DNA of 64,000 nt from Microvirga vignae (GCF_001017175.1 NZ_LCYG01000011.1:1-64000), one strand, 5' to 3'. Shown: positions 41,724 to 52,480, numbered from the stretch's first letter. Translations and numbers: made by a program. Notes: a model not told the origin generated them from the letters alone.

Positions 41724-42728
41724 TCACCGAACCGGGGAACTCCAGAAATCGCGAATAATGACGGCCAGCTCCTCAGTCTTCTCGACACCGATCGACATGT
41801 GCGTGCGGCCCGAGAGCTGCAGCACCTTTGCGCCGGGCAATTCGCGCCGGATGCGCTCCATGCTGGCGGCACGGAACGGCACCATCGTGTTCTGCTCGAA
41901 ATCGCGAACCTTCTGCGCCAGCGCGGCGTCGCTGGGGTCGAGCGGGAAGAACGCCGTGGCGTAAAGGACGAGCGCTGGCGCCCGCACCTTGCGGTAGTCG
42001 CGCTGCCAACTGCCGAGCGTTTCCAGGAGCGCGGCGAATGCTTTCTCATTCGGCACCGGATGGAGTTTGCCCATCGCGTCGGGTTGCGCCACGTCACGGA
42101 GATAGGCTTCGAGCCCGAGAGACCATGGAGCCTCGCCGAGCCAAGCCTCGCGATACCAGGCGCGAAAAGCATCGACCGACAGCACGTCGGTGGCGCCGGG
42201 GCTGTTGACAGCAAGAGCATCCACGAAGGCGTTGAAGAATGCGGGTCTCGACCAGTCATACCCCGCCTCCAGGTAGACGAGCCTGTCGACACGATCCGGA
42301 TATTGGCCGGCGAACGCGGTGATCTCGTTGCCACCCATGGACCAGCCGACCAAGCTCGTGCGCTGGATGCCGAGTGTGTCGAGCAATTGCCGAAGGTCCT
42401 CGACCAGCGTGGCCCCATCATACGGACCCGCCGGCGCGTCCGAACGCCCGTGGGCGCGCCGGGCGTAGGCGATGATGCGAAAGCTGTCGCGCAGGTGCGA
42501 CGCGAGGTCGTCAAAAACGTGCGGGTTGTCGCCGATGCCGTGGACCATCACCAGCGGCGGCCCGCTGCCGCCCCAGTCCAGATAGTAGAGCTTGATGCCA
42601 TTGACCGCGGCGAACGCCGACCGGGGCGGCGTGGGGTCGGTGAACGGTGCCGGCCCTTGCGCCATGTCCGACCGCCCCTGATCGGATGACCCATTCGCTT
42701 CCCTGCTTTGGGGTTCGGAGTTGCTCAT
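41724..42728 (-). CDS. Alpha/beta-fold hydrolase
   Basis: A 334-residue alpha/beta hydrolase. Oxyanion-hole HGIGDN after beta-3, nucleophile elbow GWSMGG, acid residue probably D near ALVLYATAFFPLDP, and catalytic His in SGRTHMS. A 30-residue polar, Ser/Gly-rich N-terminus precedes the fold. GAGGA precedes the ATG at 42728, which overlaps the TGA of an upstream tail (42725-42727 region). Typical activities are ester or C-C bond hydrolysis; no pathway context. Confidence 0.87.
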   Translation of the reverse strand: MSNSEPQSREANGSSDQGRSDMAQGPAPFTDPTPPRSAFAAVNGIKLYYLDWGGSGPPLVMVHGIGDNPHVFDDLASHLRDSFRIIAYARRAHGRSDAPAGPYDGATLVEDLRQLLDTLGIQRTSLVGWSMGGNEITAFAGQYPDRVDRLVYLEAGYDWSRPAFFNAFVDALAVNSPGATDVLSVDAFRAWYREAWLGEAPWSLGLEAYLRDVAQPDAMGKLHPVPNEKAFAALLETLGSWQRDYRKVRAPALVLYATAFFPLDPSDAALAQKVRDFEQNTMVPFRAASMERIRRELPGAKVLQLSGRTHMSIGVEKTEELAVIIRDFWSSPVR

Positions 42729-42850
42729 CGTGCCGTCCTCAGGAAGCGCAACACGTCCACGTTGAACTGGGTTGGGTCCGGCAAGAAGGAGAAGTAGCTG
42801 ATTGCCGGAGTTTTTCGCCTCTCCATTGGCTCCATTCTCAGGTGAAGCAC
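42725..42850 (-). pseudogene. Short coding tail fused upstream of the hydrolase (gene fragment)
   Basis: Ahead of the hydrolase, a different minus-strand frame reads ERRKTPAISYFSFLPDPTQF and NVDVLRFLRTAR, then TGA overlapping the hydrolase ATG. It looks like the C-terminus of a lost enzyme whose stop was coupled to the hydrolase start. Nothing upstream continues it. Confidence 0.45.
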
Positions 42851-43012
42851 CCATCCCGTTCAGGAGCGGCGTCGACAGAGCTGTCGGTCAAAACGGCTCG
42901 TCGGGAGCCCAGGTCCAACGCAGGGACTTTGACTTATGGAAACAGGATACGCCTCACCGCTGGGGTGGCAAGTGACTCGCAGGAAGCGCTGAGGCCGAGT
43001 GCGGGTCAGCCA

Positions 43013-43063
43013 TTCCTGGAGCCAAGTGGTTCCTGGAGCCAAGTGGTTCCTGGAGCCAAGTGG
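43013..43063. repeat. Perfect 17-bp x 3 tandem repeat
   Basis: TTCCTGGAGCCAAGTGG occurs three times head to tail with no mismatch. The unit is not a multiple of three and lies outside genes. Confidence 0.95.
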
Positions 43064-43136
43064 AAGGTGCAGGTTGGGTCGAAATGAGACGAACAGCGCG
43101 ACCCTGTAAAAGTCCGCTTATCGGCCGAGCACGGAG

Positions 43137-43163
43137 ATCAGGATAAGTTCCGCCCCGTGCCAC
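43137..43163 (-). repeat. Dispersed repeat reading WHGAELILIS on the minus strand, copy 2
   Basis: Minus strand reads WHGAELILISVLGR followed by a stop; the core ATCAGGATAAG is shared with 20408-20434. Confidence 0.5.
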
Positions 43164-43333
43164 AAGCTGACGTCATTGCCCGTAGTGGGAGGCGCGTTTT
43201 GGGCAACGCAGTCTCAAAGACAAGCGCTCGGAGATCTAGCCTGCAAAATTGTCGCGCCACACAGCAGCACTCCATCTCTGTTCGATACCCACTGACATTG
43301 CTTCACTCTGACCGGCTATCTGGGCTGGTATGC

Positions 43334-45754
43334 TCATTGCGGGTGGAACACCATCCGCCACTTTGGTTCTCCTGGTAGGAATGGGGTTGCTCGGCCCCTC
43401 ACCCAATCCTCGTGCCCGACATTGTAGTAGGGTGAGAGAGGATGAGCGGTCTGGCTGGTTGGCATGTGGAAGATGCCTGTTCCTTCATGCCCCGGTACCA
43501 CCACGAAACGCTCCGATGCTCCGGTTCCTGGGCCAGCCACCCGAGGCTGATAGAGATCCCCCAGCAGCGGCTCATTCGGCGGGTTCAGAAAGAGCGCCAG
43601 CCCAGGTACGGCTCTTGCAAGCGGATGTCTGATCTCCGCCCGGTTGGCAGCGCCCCAGGTAAAGGCTTCAAGTCGGCCATCCGCCTGTATGGCAACGGCT
43701 GAAAGAGTTTTCTCGATTGCTGCGTCCACGACTGCATCCCAATCCCGGTAACCGAGCGGCACGAGATGAGCCGGGCGCTCTGACAACAACCGCCACACCG
43801 GCTCATCTGCCTGCCTTGGTAAAAAAGGCTGAGGGGGGCGGCCGCCCGCTAGTGCGGGCTCACCTGTTCGCATCGGCGCGGTATAGGCCGTATAGACTGC
43901 ATTGATCAGTTCCGTCCGAAATGTCCGGACAAGTCGGTAGCCGACAGAGTCTGGAACTGCCCGGCCTCCCCAATTCTCGGTCGCCGGGATAAGCGCCGCG
44001 TAATGGGGGTTTCGGGCCCCTGCCCGCAAGCGCTGAAGCATCAAAGCCTGCCACCGTTCCAGCAGCATCCCGCGATCATCCAGTTGGATGGCCAGCATGT
44101 CCTGTTCGTCAAAAAGCTCCTTGGCCAGTAATCCGTCTCTGATCTGGCGGGCACGGGATCCGTGAGCATAGGCGCCAAAGCCAATCTTCGCCAAGGCCTC
44201 CCCGCCGACCACTCGGCTGTTTGCGGTCCAGATGCGCCGGTTCTCGGGGTTGTAAACCACCGGTACTTCCTCCGGCGCCAGATATCCGCTCCAGCCCTTG
44301 GTCCCGTCCGCCCACGACACTGGGACTCGTCCATCGAACCCGAAGCGCTTCGGCATCGCCGTGGTGACCGTCCAGCCGATGTTGCCCTGAGCATCGCCGA
44401 CAACGAGGTTCTGATGCGGAATGCCCATCCGGTGTGCGATGTCTAGGGCTGTACGCGCCGTCTCGGCACGCTCCAGTTCCAAGATGCCGCGCAGGTTGAC
44501 CGCCACAGGATCGTGCGCGATCCAGCGGTAAGCATGTTTGCGGCCTTGGCGGTCGGTGCCGATGACAGGGCCCCAGAGGCTCTCCTCAATTGGGAGGATC
44601 TCGCATGCGGCGTCCTTGGGACAGAGGCGCTCCTCAACACGATCGAGGTGCCGAGCGCCCGCGGGCGTGCGATACAGATCGGGGCGTTCCGCGACAGGTT
44701 CGAGGATGACCACGTCGCTCGTATCGGCATAGCTGTTGGTGAAGCCCCAGGCGATCTTGCCGTTGCTGCCGGCTACGATATTCGGAGCACCGGGCAGCGT
44801 GACGCCCGTGATGTTGAGGGCGCTGCCGCCGCCTTCGTCATTCAACACGAGCCGTGCTCTGTACCAGATATTCGGAACCCTCAGGTTAAGATGCATGTCG
44901 TTGGCCACGATCGCGGCACCGCGGGCACTGAGGACGCCTCCCACTGCCCAGTTGTTGCTGCCCCGGCTAGTAACCTCCTCGTTGGCCTCTCCCGATGGCC
45001 GAGGCAGCCCCGCCCTTTTCTTGATGTCGCTGTCCGGCATTGCCGGCATCGGCAGGGTCGACCCATCGAGTGGGGCATCCCACGATGTCCCCTCGGGAAA
45101 AAGGAAGGCGGTCAGCGGCCCTCCAAGTGCCTCCTCCGCATTGGCCCGTCGACGCTCGGTTGCCCCGTCGGCTTCCTGCAGGTCCAAATACATCGTGTAT
45201 ACAGTCAGAACGGTGTCTTCGGCTGTCCAGGGCGCAGGCGTCGAACGCAGGACCAGGTATTCGAAAGGGGTGGCGCCCAAGTTCTGCAAGCCCCGATTGA
45301 CCCCAGTAACATAAGCATCAAGAACTTCGCGTTCCTCTGGCATCATTGCGGCTAACACTGCGGCGGCGCGTTTCCGGAAGCGATGAACTCGATGTACGCG
45401 GTCCTGGTTCAGGGTGACAGTTCCGGCCAACTCCGAGAGTTCGCCTGCCGCAAGGCGGCGCTGGCCATCCATCTGAAAGAAGCGCTCCTGTGCGTGCAAG
45501 AAACCTAGTGTCCAAGCGAGATCGGTCCGGGAACGCCCGACAAGCGTCGGCACCCCCTGGGCATCCCGCGTCACCGTGACGGGAGCGGAGAGTTCAGGCG
45601 CTGCGACATTGCCTTCCAGCATTGGGAGGCTGGCGCGCAGACGCCAATACATCAATGTGCCGCCAGCGAGAGCACAAATCGCAATCAGGCCGAAAATCAC
45701 CAACGTTCCGCGGATCCAAAACCGCATTCGAGAGGGGTTTCCGAGCAGCCACAT
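43334..45754 (-). CDS. Penicillin acylase family protein (N-terminal nucleophile hydrolase)
   Basis: An 806-residue precursor. An N-terminal membrane/signal helix (FWIRGTLVIFGLIAICALAGG), alpha-chain region to about 265, then the self-cleavage site before S266 in SRGSNNWAV, the catalytic Ser of the beta chain. Further family marks are ANDMHLNLRVPNIWYRARL (partial), GVTLPGAPNIVAGSNGKIAW and, near the C-terminus, YYNVGHEDWVRGR. The ATG at 45754 has AGGAG five bases upstream; an ATG nine codons on is alternative. Substrates may be beta-lactam side chains, N-acyl homoserine lactones or acyl-peptides. Probably co-transcribed with the upstream MBL gene (62-base gap). Confidence 0.92.
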   Translation of the reverse strand: MWLLGNPSRMRFWIRGTLVIFGLIAICALAGGTLMYWRLRASLPMLEGNVAAPELSAPVTVTRDAQGVPTLVGRSRTDLAWTLGFLHAQERFFQMDGQRRLAAGELSELAGTVTLNQDRVHRVHRFRKRAAAVLAAMMPEEREVLDAYVTGVNRGLQNLGATPFEYLVLRSTPAPWTAEDTVLTVYTMYLDLQEADGATERRRANAEEALGGPLTAFLFPEGTSWDAPLDGSTLPMPAMPDSDIKKRAGLPRPSGEANEEVTSRGSNNWAVGGVLSARGAAIVANDMHLNLRVPNIWYRARLVLNDEGGGSALNITGVTLPGAPNIVAGSNGKIAWGFTNSYADTSDVVILEPVAERPDLYRTPAGARHLDRVEERLCPKDAACEILPIEESLWGPVIGTDRQGRKHAYRWIAHDPVAVNLRGILELERAETARTALDIAHRMGIPHQNLVVGDAQGNIGWTVTTAMPKRFGFDGRVPVSWADGTKGWSGYLAPEEVPVVYNPENRRIWTANSRVVGGEALAKIGFGAYAHGSRARQIRDGLLAKELFDEQDMLAIQLDDRGMLLERWQALMLQRLRAGARNPHYAALIPATENWGGRAVPDSVGYRLVRTFRTELINAVYTAYTAPMRTGEPALAGGRPPQPFLPRQADEPVWRLLSERPAHLVPLGYRDWDAVVDAAIEKTLSAVAIQADGRLEAFTWGAANRAEIRHPLARAVPGLALFLNPPNEPLLGDLYQPRVAGPGTGASERFVVVPGHEGTGIFHMPTSQTAHPLSPYYNVGHEDWVRGRATPFLPGEPKWRMVFHPQ

Positions 45755-45816
45755 CGTAGCTCCTGCAATGACCCGGCCGCCCGGATCGTTTCCGCGAGAC
45801 GCCAAGTTGCGGTCTT

Positions 45817-46545
45817 TCAGGCCATGGCAGCCCGCAAGCGGGTATCATAGGCACTGGCAAGGTCCTGAAGGGCCACAACGGCATTGCCGGCGTATGAGGA
45901 ACCATGCATGACCGCAAGCATGCGTGGCGCCAGATCCGCCAACTTGCGGATTGTTGGTGCCGTTGTTGGGCCAAGGCTCGTAAATCCAAAAATGTCTTCC
46001 GCCGCGAGCGACGGGCTTACAATCTCCGTTTCAACCATTGCAGGGCCATTGCCGACGTGGGTGAAGAGATCTCCGCAGAATAAGGTCCTGCTCGTCTCCT
46101 CATAAATCACACCTGCATCCCAGCCATGCGGCACGTGCGGCGTGTCGATGTAGCGGATCCGCCTGCCCCCGATGTCGAGAGTTTCACCATTCGACAACAC
46201 CCGTGGAGGCCGATCTGCCATATCGATCAACGATACGGTAGATCCCGTCATTCCGTGTGCAATCTCCGCCTGCGGAGCCACCGCAAGCCACTCGTTCATT
46301 GAGCCGCATTCGTCAGCTTCGTAATGACCGAACGTGATCCAACGCAGCTTGTCGATCGGCATGATCCGGGAGACGGCCGCAGAGACAAGCGGGAACATCG
46401 TTCTCAGGCCTGTATGAAACAGCAGCGGATCATCGCCCATGATCAGGAATTGGTTGAACGTAAAGCCGGAGGGCGGCACGATATCAGGCACGAAGGTCGA
46501 CAGGCGGTAGATCTTATCACCAATCTCATCGATCCTGGTTTCCAT
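45817..46545 (-). CDS. MBL-fold protein with flavodiiron-type ligand set
   Basis: A 242-residue metallo-beta-lactamase-fold protein. Instead of the hydrolase HxHxDH it has H74-x-E76-x-D78 (GHYEADECGS), followed by H137 or H140, D159 (FCGDLFTH) and H214 (MHGSS), the set that holds a non-haem diiron centre in flavodiiron and oxygen-binding diiron proteins. There is no flavodoxin or rubredoxin domain. GGAG lies nine bases before the ATG. It may sense or reduce oxygen or nitric oxide, or be a divergent hydrolase; it stands upstream of the penicillin acylase gene. Confidence 0.82.
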   Translation of the reverse strand: METRIDEIGDKIYRLSTFVPDIVPPSGFTFNQFLIMGDDPLLFHTGLRTMFPLVSAAVSRIMPIDKLRWITFGHYEADECGSMNEWLAVAPQAEIAHGMTGSTVSLIDMADRPPRVLSNGETLDIGGRRIRYIDTPHVPHGWDAGVIYEETSRTLFCGDLFTHVGNGPAMVETEIVSPSLAAEDIFGFTSLGPTTAPTIRKLADLAPRMLAVMHGSSYAGNAVVALQDLASAYDTRLRAAMA

Positions 46546-46826
46546 CTTGGTTCTCCATTGCTTCTCCTGCCAATGGATGATCCCCCAATCACTGGCTCAA
46601 TTCTCGCCTGATTGACGTTTTAGAGTTTGAGCTGCACTGACGTGAATGAACGCTCACTCGGCTCATGAACACGAGCTTGAATCTTTTAATTTTAGCATTC
46701 TACCCGAAAGTGACCAATTCCGGGTGATCAAAGGGCATCTAGCGGTAAAATTACAAACTGCCGGGTGCTGCGAGCGCAGTCCTGTTTGGGAAGCGTTGTA
46801 TCGAGGTGCTATGTGGAGGAACCGCC

Positions 46827-47246
46827 ATGGACATCCTTCCGTCAAGCTTCACCGCCGCAGATTGGATAGCTCTCGGACTTATTGCTCTGGTGCCCGTCTT
46901 GATGATCCTAGGCATTTATATGATCCGCCGAGAAATGCATGCAGAGGCACTTCTTCGGGCACAGTCCATCACGCTCAAGACGACCAAGGATCAGCGGCAG
47001 CAGTGGCGAAACGCGGCCCTCTCTCGTGAGATGATCGACCTGCTTGATGATATCGATACCCTGCTCAACCTGATCGCCGCTGATCAGGTAGTGACACGAC
47101 AACAGCACAAGGAAGCGGTGCGCTTATCCTGGGCCAGCCGCCATATCCCCTTCCGTACGCTTCTGCTCGGCGGCTTGGCCCTGGCGGGAGTGCTCTCTGC
47201 CATCTTCATGGTGATAGCCCAAGGTCCTACCAATCCTATCCCCTGA
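46827..47246 (+). CDS. Small membrane protein, unknown function
   Basis: A 139-residue protein with a hydrophobic helix at about 11-32 (WIALGLIALVPVLMILGIYMI), a charged soluble middle with helical, Arg/Gln-rich sequence, and a second helix near the C-terminus (LLLGGLALAGVLSAIFMVI). GGAGGA precedes the ATG at 46827. I recognise no family; the hairpin topology places the loop in the cytoplasm or periplasm. Confidence 0.65.
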   Translation: MDILPSSFTAADWIALGLIALVPVLMILGIYMIRREMHAEALLRAQSITLKTTKDQRQQWRNAALSREMIDLLDDIDTLLNLIAADQVVTRQQHKEAVRLSWASRHIPFRTLLLGGLALAGVLSAIFMVIAQGPTNPIP

Positions 47247-47597
47247 TCGGCATAGGTCCGCAGCCGAGCCTAATTCTGCAGAGCAGACCTACAACTGGGT
47301 CAGCGTGGCGGCGCAACTTATTGGTGTCACTTGCTGACGATCGCTCATCTCGAAGGGCCGATCAAACCCTCTTTGAAGAGCCTTGGCGGCAGGCACGCAC
47401 CTCTTACCTCGTCAGCTGGGCCATAGAGATGATTTGATGCCGGGATCCAGAGAGAAAGGCGCAGTCCCGGGGTTCGCGCGGGCAGCCCTCGCGGTGCGGA
47501 GAATCTCCAACCACAGCACGAGTGATGCCGAGTGAGTAGAGGCCAAAGGAAAGCCCCGGATTTCACCGGGGCCACCTGTCCCAGACTTAGCAGGGAG
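47247..47597. other. Intergenic region at the groL 3' end
   Basis: Holds the groL terminator (47542-47572); otherwise nothing recognised. Confidence 0.5.
47542..47572 (-). terminator. groESL intrinsic terminator
   Basis: On the minus strand, GCCCCGG and CCGGGGC pair around six bases (47553-47572), followed by TTTCCTTT. It lies 26 bases after the groL stop. Confidence 0.85.
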
Positions 47598-49599
<2,002 letters not shown>

Positions 49600-49656
49600 G
49601 GATGCCTCCTCGTTCTGTTCTGGATTGGGGAGCACTCGACTGCGCCGGGCAGAACG

Positions 49657-49683
49657 TTAGCACTCGACGCATGAGAGTGCCAA
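49657..49683. promoter_or_regulatory. CIRCE operator of groESL (HrcA site)
   Basis: On the plus strand TTAGCACTC, nine bases, then GAGTGCCAA; on the coding strand TTGGCACTC-N9-GAGTGCTAA, the standard alphaproteobacterial CIRCE with one departure from perfect symmetry. It lies 58 bases before groS. HrcA, encoded elsewhere, should repress here until heat or misfolded protein titrates GroEL. Confidence 0.95.
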
Positions 49684-49718
49684 AGCAGATTATTAGCTTG
49701 GTGCCAAGGGTGACGCAA

Positions 49719-49738
49719 TCTCCTCCTTCTGGAGGAGA
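49719..49738. other. Perfect 8-bp hairpin upstream of the groESL promoter
   Basis: TCTCCTCC-TTCT-GGAGGAGA is a perfect inverted repeat 36 bases beyond CIRCE. It sits between the divergent groES and 49769 genes and could be a small terminator or a binding site. On the plus strand its right arm exposes a GGAGG. Confidence 0.4.
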
Positions 49739-49768
49739 GCGCTCAGAACCGTTGCCTTAGGAGCTGCG

Positions 49769-50113
49769 TTGACCCGAGACAGCGGCCGCAGGCCGCCTTG
49801 GCAGCGAGGTTCAGCAGTGTCGAGTTTCAAAACCGTCGAAGAAGTCTGTGAGAGCAAGAGCATCACCCTTGTCCTTCATCCCGCTATCCGTCGAGCCGTG
49901 AAGGGTTATGAGGAGAGCTTCTATATCGGCTTACGCTGCTTTCTGAAGGGAGAGTCCGACGGCGTTTTCTTCCTGCCTCTCCAAGACGGCGGGTATGTCC
50001 GTCTCGTATTCTCCCAACGCTACTCTTCAGGAGGGCACCCGATCTTGAGGGTTGATCCGCTGACCTCCGAGGGACTGCAGCGGATCAAGACGGCGATTGA
50101 CACCGGCTCTTGA
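49769..50113 (+). CDS. Hypothetical protein
   Basis: About 114 residues if translation starts at the TTG at 49769, which has TAGGAG six bases ahead; a GTG at 49817 would give 98. The product is soluble with beta-rich sequence around YIGLRCFLKGESDGVFFLPL and YVRLVFSQRYSS. No family recognised. It is divergent from groES. Confidence 0.5.
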   Translation: MTRDSGRRPPWQRGSAVSSFKTVEEVCESKSITLVLHPAIRRAVKGYEESFYIGLRCFLKGESDGVFFLPLQDGGYVRLVFSQRYSSGGHPILRVDPLTSEGLQRIKTAIDTGS

Positions 50114-50183
50114 GCTTTGCCGCGGAACCGCCGGACGCCCGCACCGTTTCCGGGGCGCATTCCCGTTTCATCGGAGGCTGGCT

Positions 50184-51056
50184 ATGGCCGATCAGGAGAA
50201 ACGTCCCGCCCCGGCTGAATTGGCTGTTGATCACGATCAACCTGCTCCCGGTCGCGAAGCCGATATGCAGCTGAAGCCGGACAGCGATCTGTCCAACTAT
50301 AAGCCGGCCTGCAAACTCGTCGGGAAGGTCGCTCTGATCACGGGCGGCGACTCTGGCATCGGGCGAGCTGTCGCAATCGCCTACGCCATGGAAGGCGCGG
50401 ATGTGGCCATTGTCTACAACCACAGTGAGGATGATGCAGCCGAGACATGCCGTCTGGCCGAGCAACGTGGCCGGCGCTGCCTGTCACTCCTGGCCGATGT
50501 CACCGTCAAAGCTGACCGTGAGCGTATTATCGAAGAGACCGTGTCTCGCCTGGGCCGGCTCGACATTCTCGTCAACAATGCGGCTTACTTCGAAGGCGAT
50601 GGCACGCTGCCCGAGCTTGAGGAGGAAGGCCTACGGCGGGTCTTCGACACGAACATCATCGCCTACATGCTGATGGCACAGGTTGCGCTGCCGTACTTGG
50701 AGAAGACCAGCGGATGTATCATCAACACGTCCAGCACGACATCATTGCTCGGCAAGAAAGGCGCTTTGGCTTATTCGAGTTCTAAGGGTGCCGTGAACGT
50801 GTTCACCAAATCACTCGCAGACGAGCTTGCCAGCAGGGGCGTGCGCGTCAACGCGGTGCTTCCAGGCCCGTTCTGGACCCCTGCCATCGCCACATCGAGC
50901 GAGGAGACGGTCAAGACCTTCGGCAGCTTTACGATGATGGGTCGTGCGGGCCAGCCGGAGGAGATTGCGCCAGCCTACGTGTTCCTGGCGGCTGACGCAT
51001 CATTTATGACAGGAGCTTTGCTCGAGATCAGTGGCGGCTTCAAATCCGTTGATTAG
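50184..51056 (+). CDS. SDR family oxidoreductase (general-stress YhdF/YghA type)
   Basis: A 290-residue short-chain dehydrogenase with the roughly 45-residue N-terminal extension seen in the YghA/YhdF subgroup (P-PG-E-x-MxxxPD: APGREADMQLKPDSDL). Cofactor loop TGGDSGIG at 53-60, NNAA near 131, S183, Y197 and K201 (YSSSK). NADP(H) preference is likely from the Asn after beta-2 (VYNHSEDD). GGAGG lies before the ATG at 50184. Relatives are stress-induced and reduce small aldehydes or ketones; here it lies next to groESL, then a DUF4336 gene after 12 bases. Confidence 0.9.
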   Translation: MADQEKRPAPAELAVDHDQPAPGREADMQLKPDSDLSNYKPACKLVGKVALITGGDSGIGRAVAIAYAMEGADVAIVYNHSEDDAAETCRLAEQRGRRCLSLLADVTVKADRERIIEETVSRLGRLDILVNNAAYFEGDGTLPELEEEGLRRVFDTNIIAYMLMAQVALPYLEKTSGCIINTSSTTSLLGKKGALAYSSSKGAVNVFTKSLADELASRGVRVNAVLPGPFWTPAIATSSEETVKTFGSFTMMGRAGQPEEIAPAYVFLAADASFMTGALLEISGGFKSVD

Positions 51057-51068
51057 CGAGGACGCAGG

Positions 51069-51815
51069 ATGGCGAGCGAGGTCGGCCTGGATGGCACCTA
51101 TCCTCCTCTTGACGTCCTCAAGCCTGTTGCGGAGGGCGTCTGGATCGTCGACAGCGGGCCCCTTCACGCCTTGGGTTTGACGCTGCCCATCAGAATGACG
51201 GTGGTGCGCCTGTCCAGCGGCGATCTTTGGCTTCATTCCCCAACCCGGTTTACGGAGGAACTCCGCGCCCAACTCGGGCAGCAGGGGCGTATTACGCATC
51301 TGATCGCGCCGGACATTGCGCATTGGTCCTTCCTGCAGGACTGGCAGCGAAACTGTCCGAAGATCCTGACGTGGGCAGCTCCCGGGCTGCGGGAGCGCAG
51401 GCAGGTGCAGAAGGCCGGGATTCGGATCGATTATGTCCTCTCCGATACCTCACCCCCGGAGTGGGCTGGTGAACTGGAGCAGATCATCGTCCGCGGCTTA
51501 GGCTTCAATGAGGTGGACTTCTTCCACCATCCAAGCCGAACACTGATCATAACGGATCTGGTTCAGAACCTGGAGACGGAGCGTCTGCCTGCGTTTACGC
51601 GGATCATGGCCCGTCTGAATGGTATCGCGGCACCACGGGGTCGGGCACCGATTTATCTGCGCCTTGCCGTGAAGGCGAACAAACCCGACGCTGCGAGGGC
51701 AGCAACCCGGCTCGTCGAACGGCGGCCGGAGCGAGTGATCTTGAGCCATGGCCGCTGGTTCGAACGAGATGGGACGGAAGCCCTCAAACGATCCCTGGAC
51801 TGGCTCATAAGCTAG
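51069..51815 (+). CDS. DUF4336 family protein
   Basis: A 248-residue protein with the DUF4336 pattern: VWIVDSGPLHALGLTLPIRM, RLSSGDLWLHSPT, then HLIAPDIAHWSFLQDW, DFFHHPSRTLIITDL and ILSHG near the C-terminus. The fold is related to metallo-beta-lactamases but most metal-binding histidines are replaced, so catalysis is uncertain. It probably shares a transcript with the SDR gene 12 bases upstream. Confidence 0.82.
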   Translation: MASEVGLDGTYPPLDVLKPVAEGVWIVDSGPLHALGLTLPIRMTVVRLSSGDLWLHSPTRFTEELRAQLGQQGRITHLIAPDIAHWSFLQDWQRNCPKILTWAAPGLRERRQVQKAGIRIDYVLSDTSPPEWAGELEQIIVRGLGFNEVDFFHHPSRTLIITDLVQNLETERLPAFTRIMARLNGIAAPRGRAPIYLRLAVKANKPDAARAATRLVERRPERVILSHGRWFERDGTEALKRSLDWLIS

Positions 51816-52021
51816 GCTGGACTTCGGTCGATTGAGAGCAGGGGAAGAGCTTTGTTCCCTGGCCTTCTTCATGCCCGCCTGCTGCTCACAAGCTGACAAT
51901 GGCCGCAGGCGGTATTTCACGGATTTCCGACCGCCCGCGAGCTTGCGCCAGGGTGTCGCGGTTCCACATGGGGACGACGACATCATCTCTTCCCCATCGT
52001 CGCGTGTTGCGGAGACCTAAA

Positions 52022-52360
52022 ATGGCAGTTCGCCTACCCCAGAACCTATCGGCGGGCCTCCAGCAGGAAACCGGCTGGAGCGTTCTTGATTACGAACTCC
52101 GCGAGCAGAAAGCGCAAACGCTGGGGACCTTGAGCGGCCAAGTCGAACAGGCTCTTGCAGCATTACGGGCCTTCGATGCCGATGTGCACAGATCCGACGA
52201 GCGGATCCGGCGTCATATCTTGCTGGACGAGGCCGCCGACCGGGTTTGGGCCTTCATGATCCAGCGGGAGATGTGCGGATTCCGGAACTGGGATGCTGTC
52301 GTGAGAGATTACGACATCCCCCGGGAGGTGCTGAATCGGGTTGGGCAAGTCAGGCGCTAG
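52022..52360 (+). CDS. DUF6665 family small protein
   Basis: A 112-residue all-helical protein resembling DUF6665: VLDYELREQKAQTLGTLSGQ, the central Ala-rich helix, WAFMIQREMCGFRNWDAVVR and a final YDIPREVLNRVG. Function unknown; the family is found in Hyphomicrobiales. Start at the ATG at 52022; the frame is open 41 codons upstream, without family sequence. Confidence 0.65.
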   Translation: MAVRLPQNLSAGLQQETGWSVLDYELREQKAQTLGTLSGQVEQALAALRAFDADVHRSDERIRRHILLDEAADRVWAFMIQREMCGFRNWDAVVRDYDIPREVLNRVGQVRR

Positions 52361-52367
52361 GCGGACC

Positions 52368-52480
52368 AGCGCATCGTGCGGAAAAGTGGATCCGGTTTTC
52401 CGCACCAAACGATGCGCTGATTGAGGAAGGGAGCATCGGATTCATCCCGAAAGTGGATTCCACTTTCGGGTCCGAGGCTC
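52368..52480. repeat. Double palindromic element (types I and II)
   Basis: Type I, 52368-52418, has stem arms AGCGCATCG/CGATGCGCT and TGCGGAAAA/TTTTCCGCA around GTGGATCCGG. Type II, 52431-52480, has arms GAGCATCGGA and CGAAAGTGGA/TCCACTTTCG. It is the better preserved of the two copies in this window; the other, at 27824-27935, has the units in reverse order. Confidence 0.88.

Larger units (their letters stand above)
42851..43333. other. Gene-free stretch with minisatellite and repeat
   Basis: Contains a perfect three-copy tandem repeat (43013-43063) and the second ATCAGGATAAG repeat (43137-43163, with GTCCGCTTA beside it at 43112). No gene seen. Confidence 0.6.
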
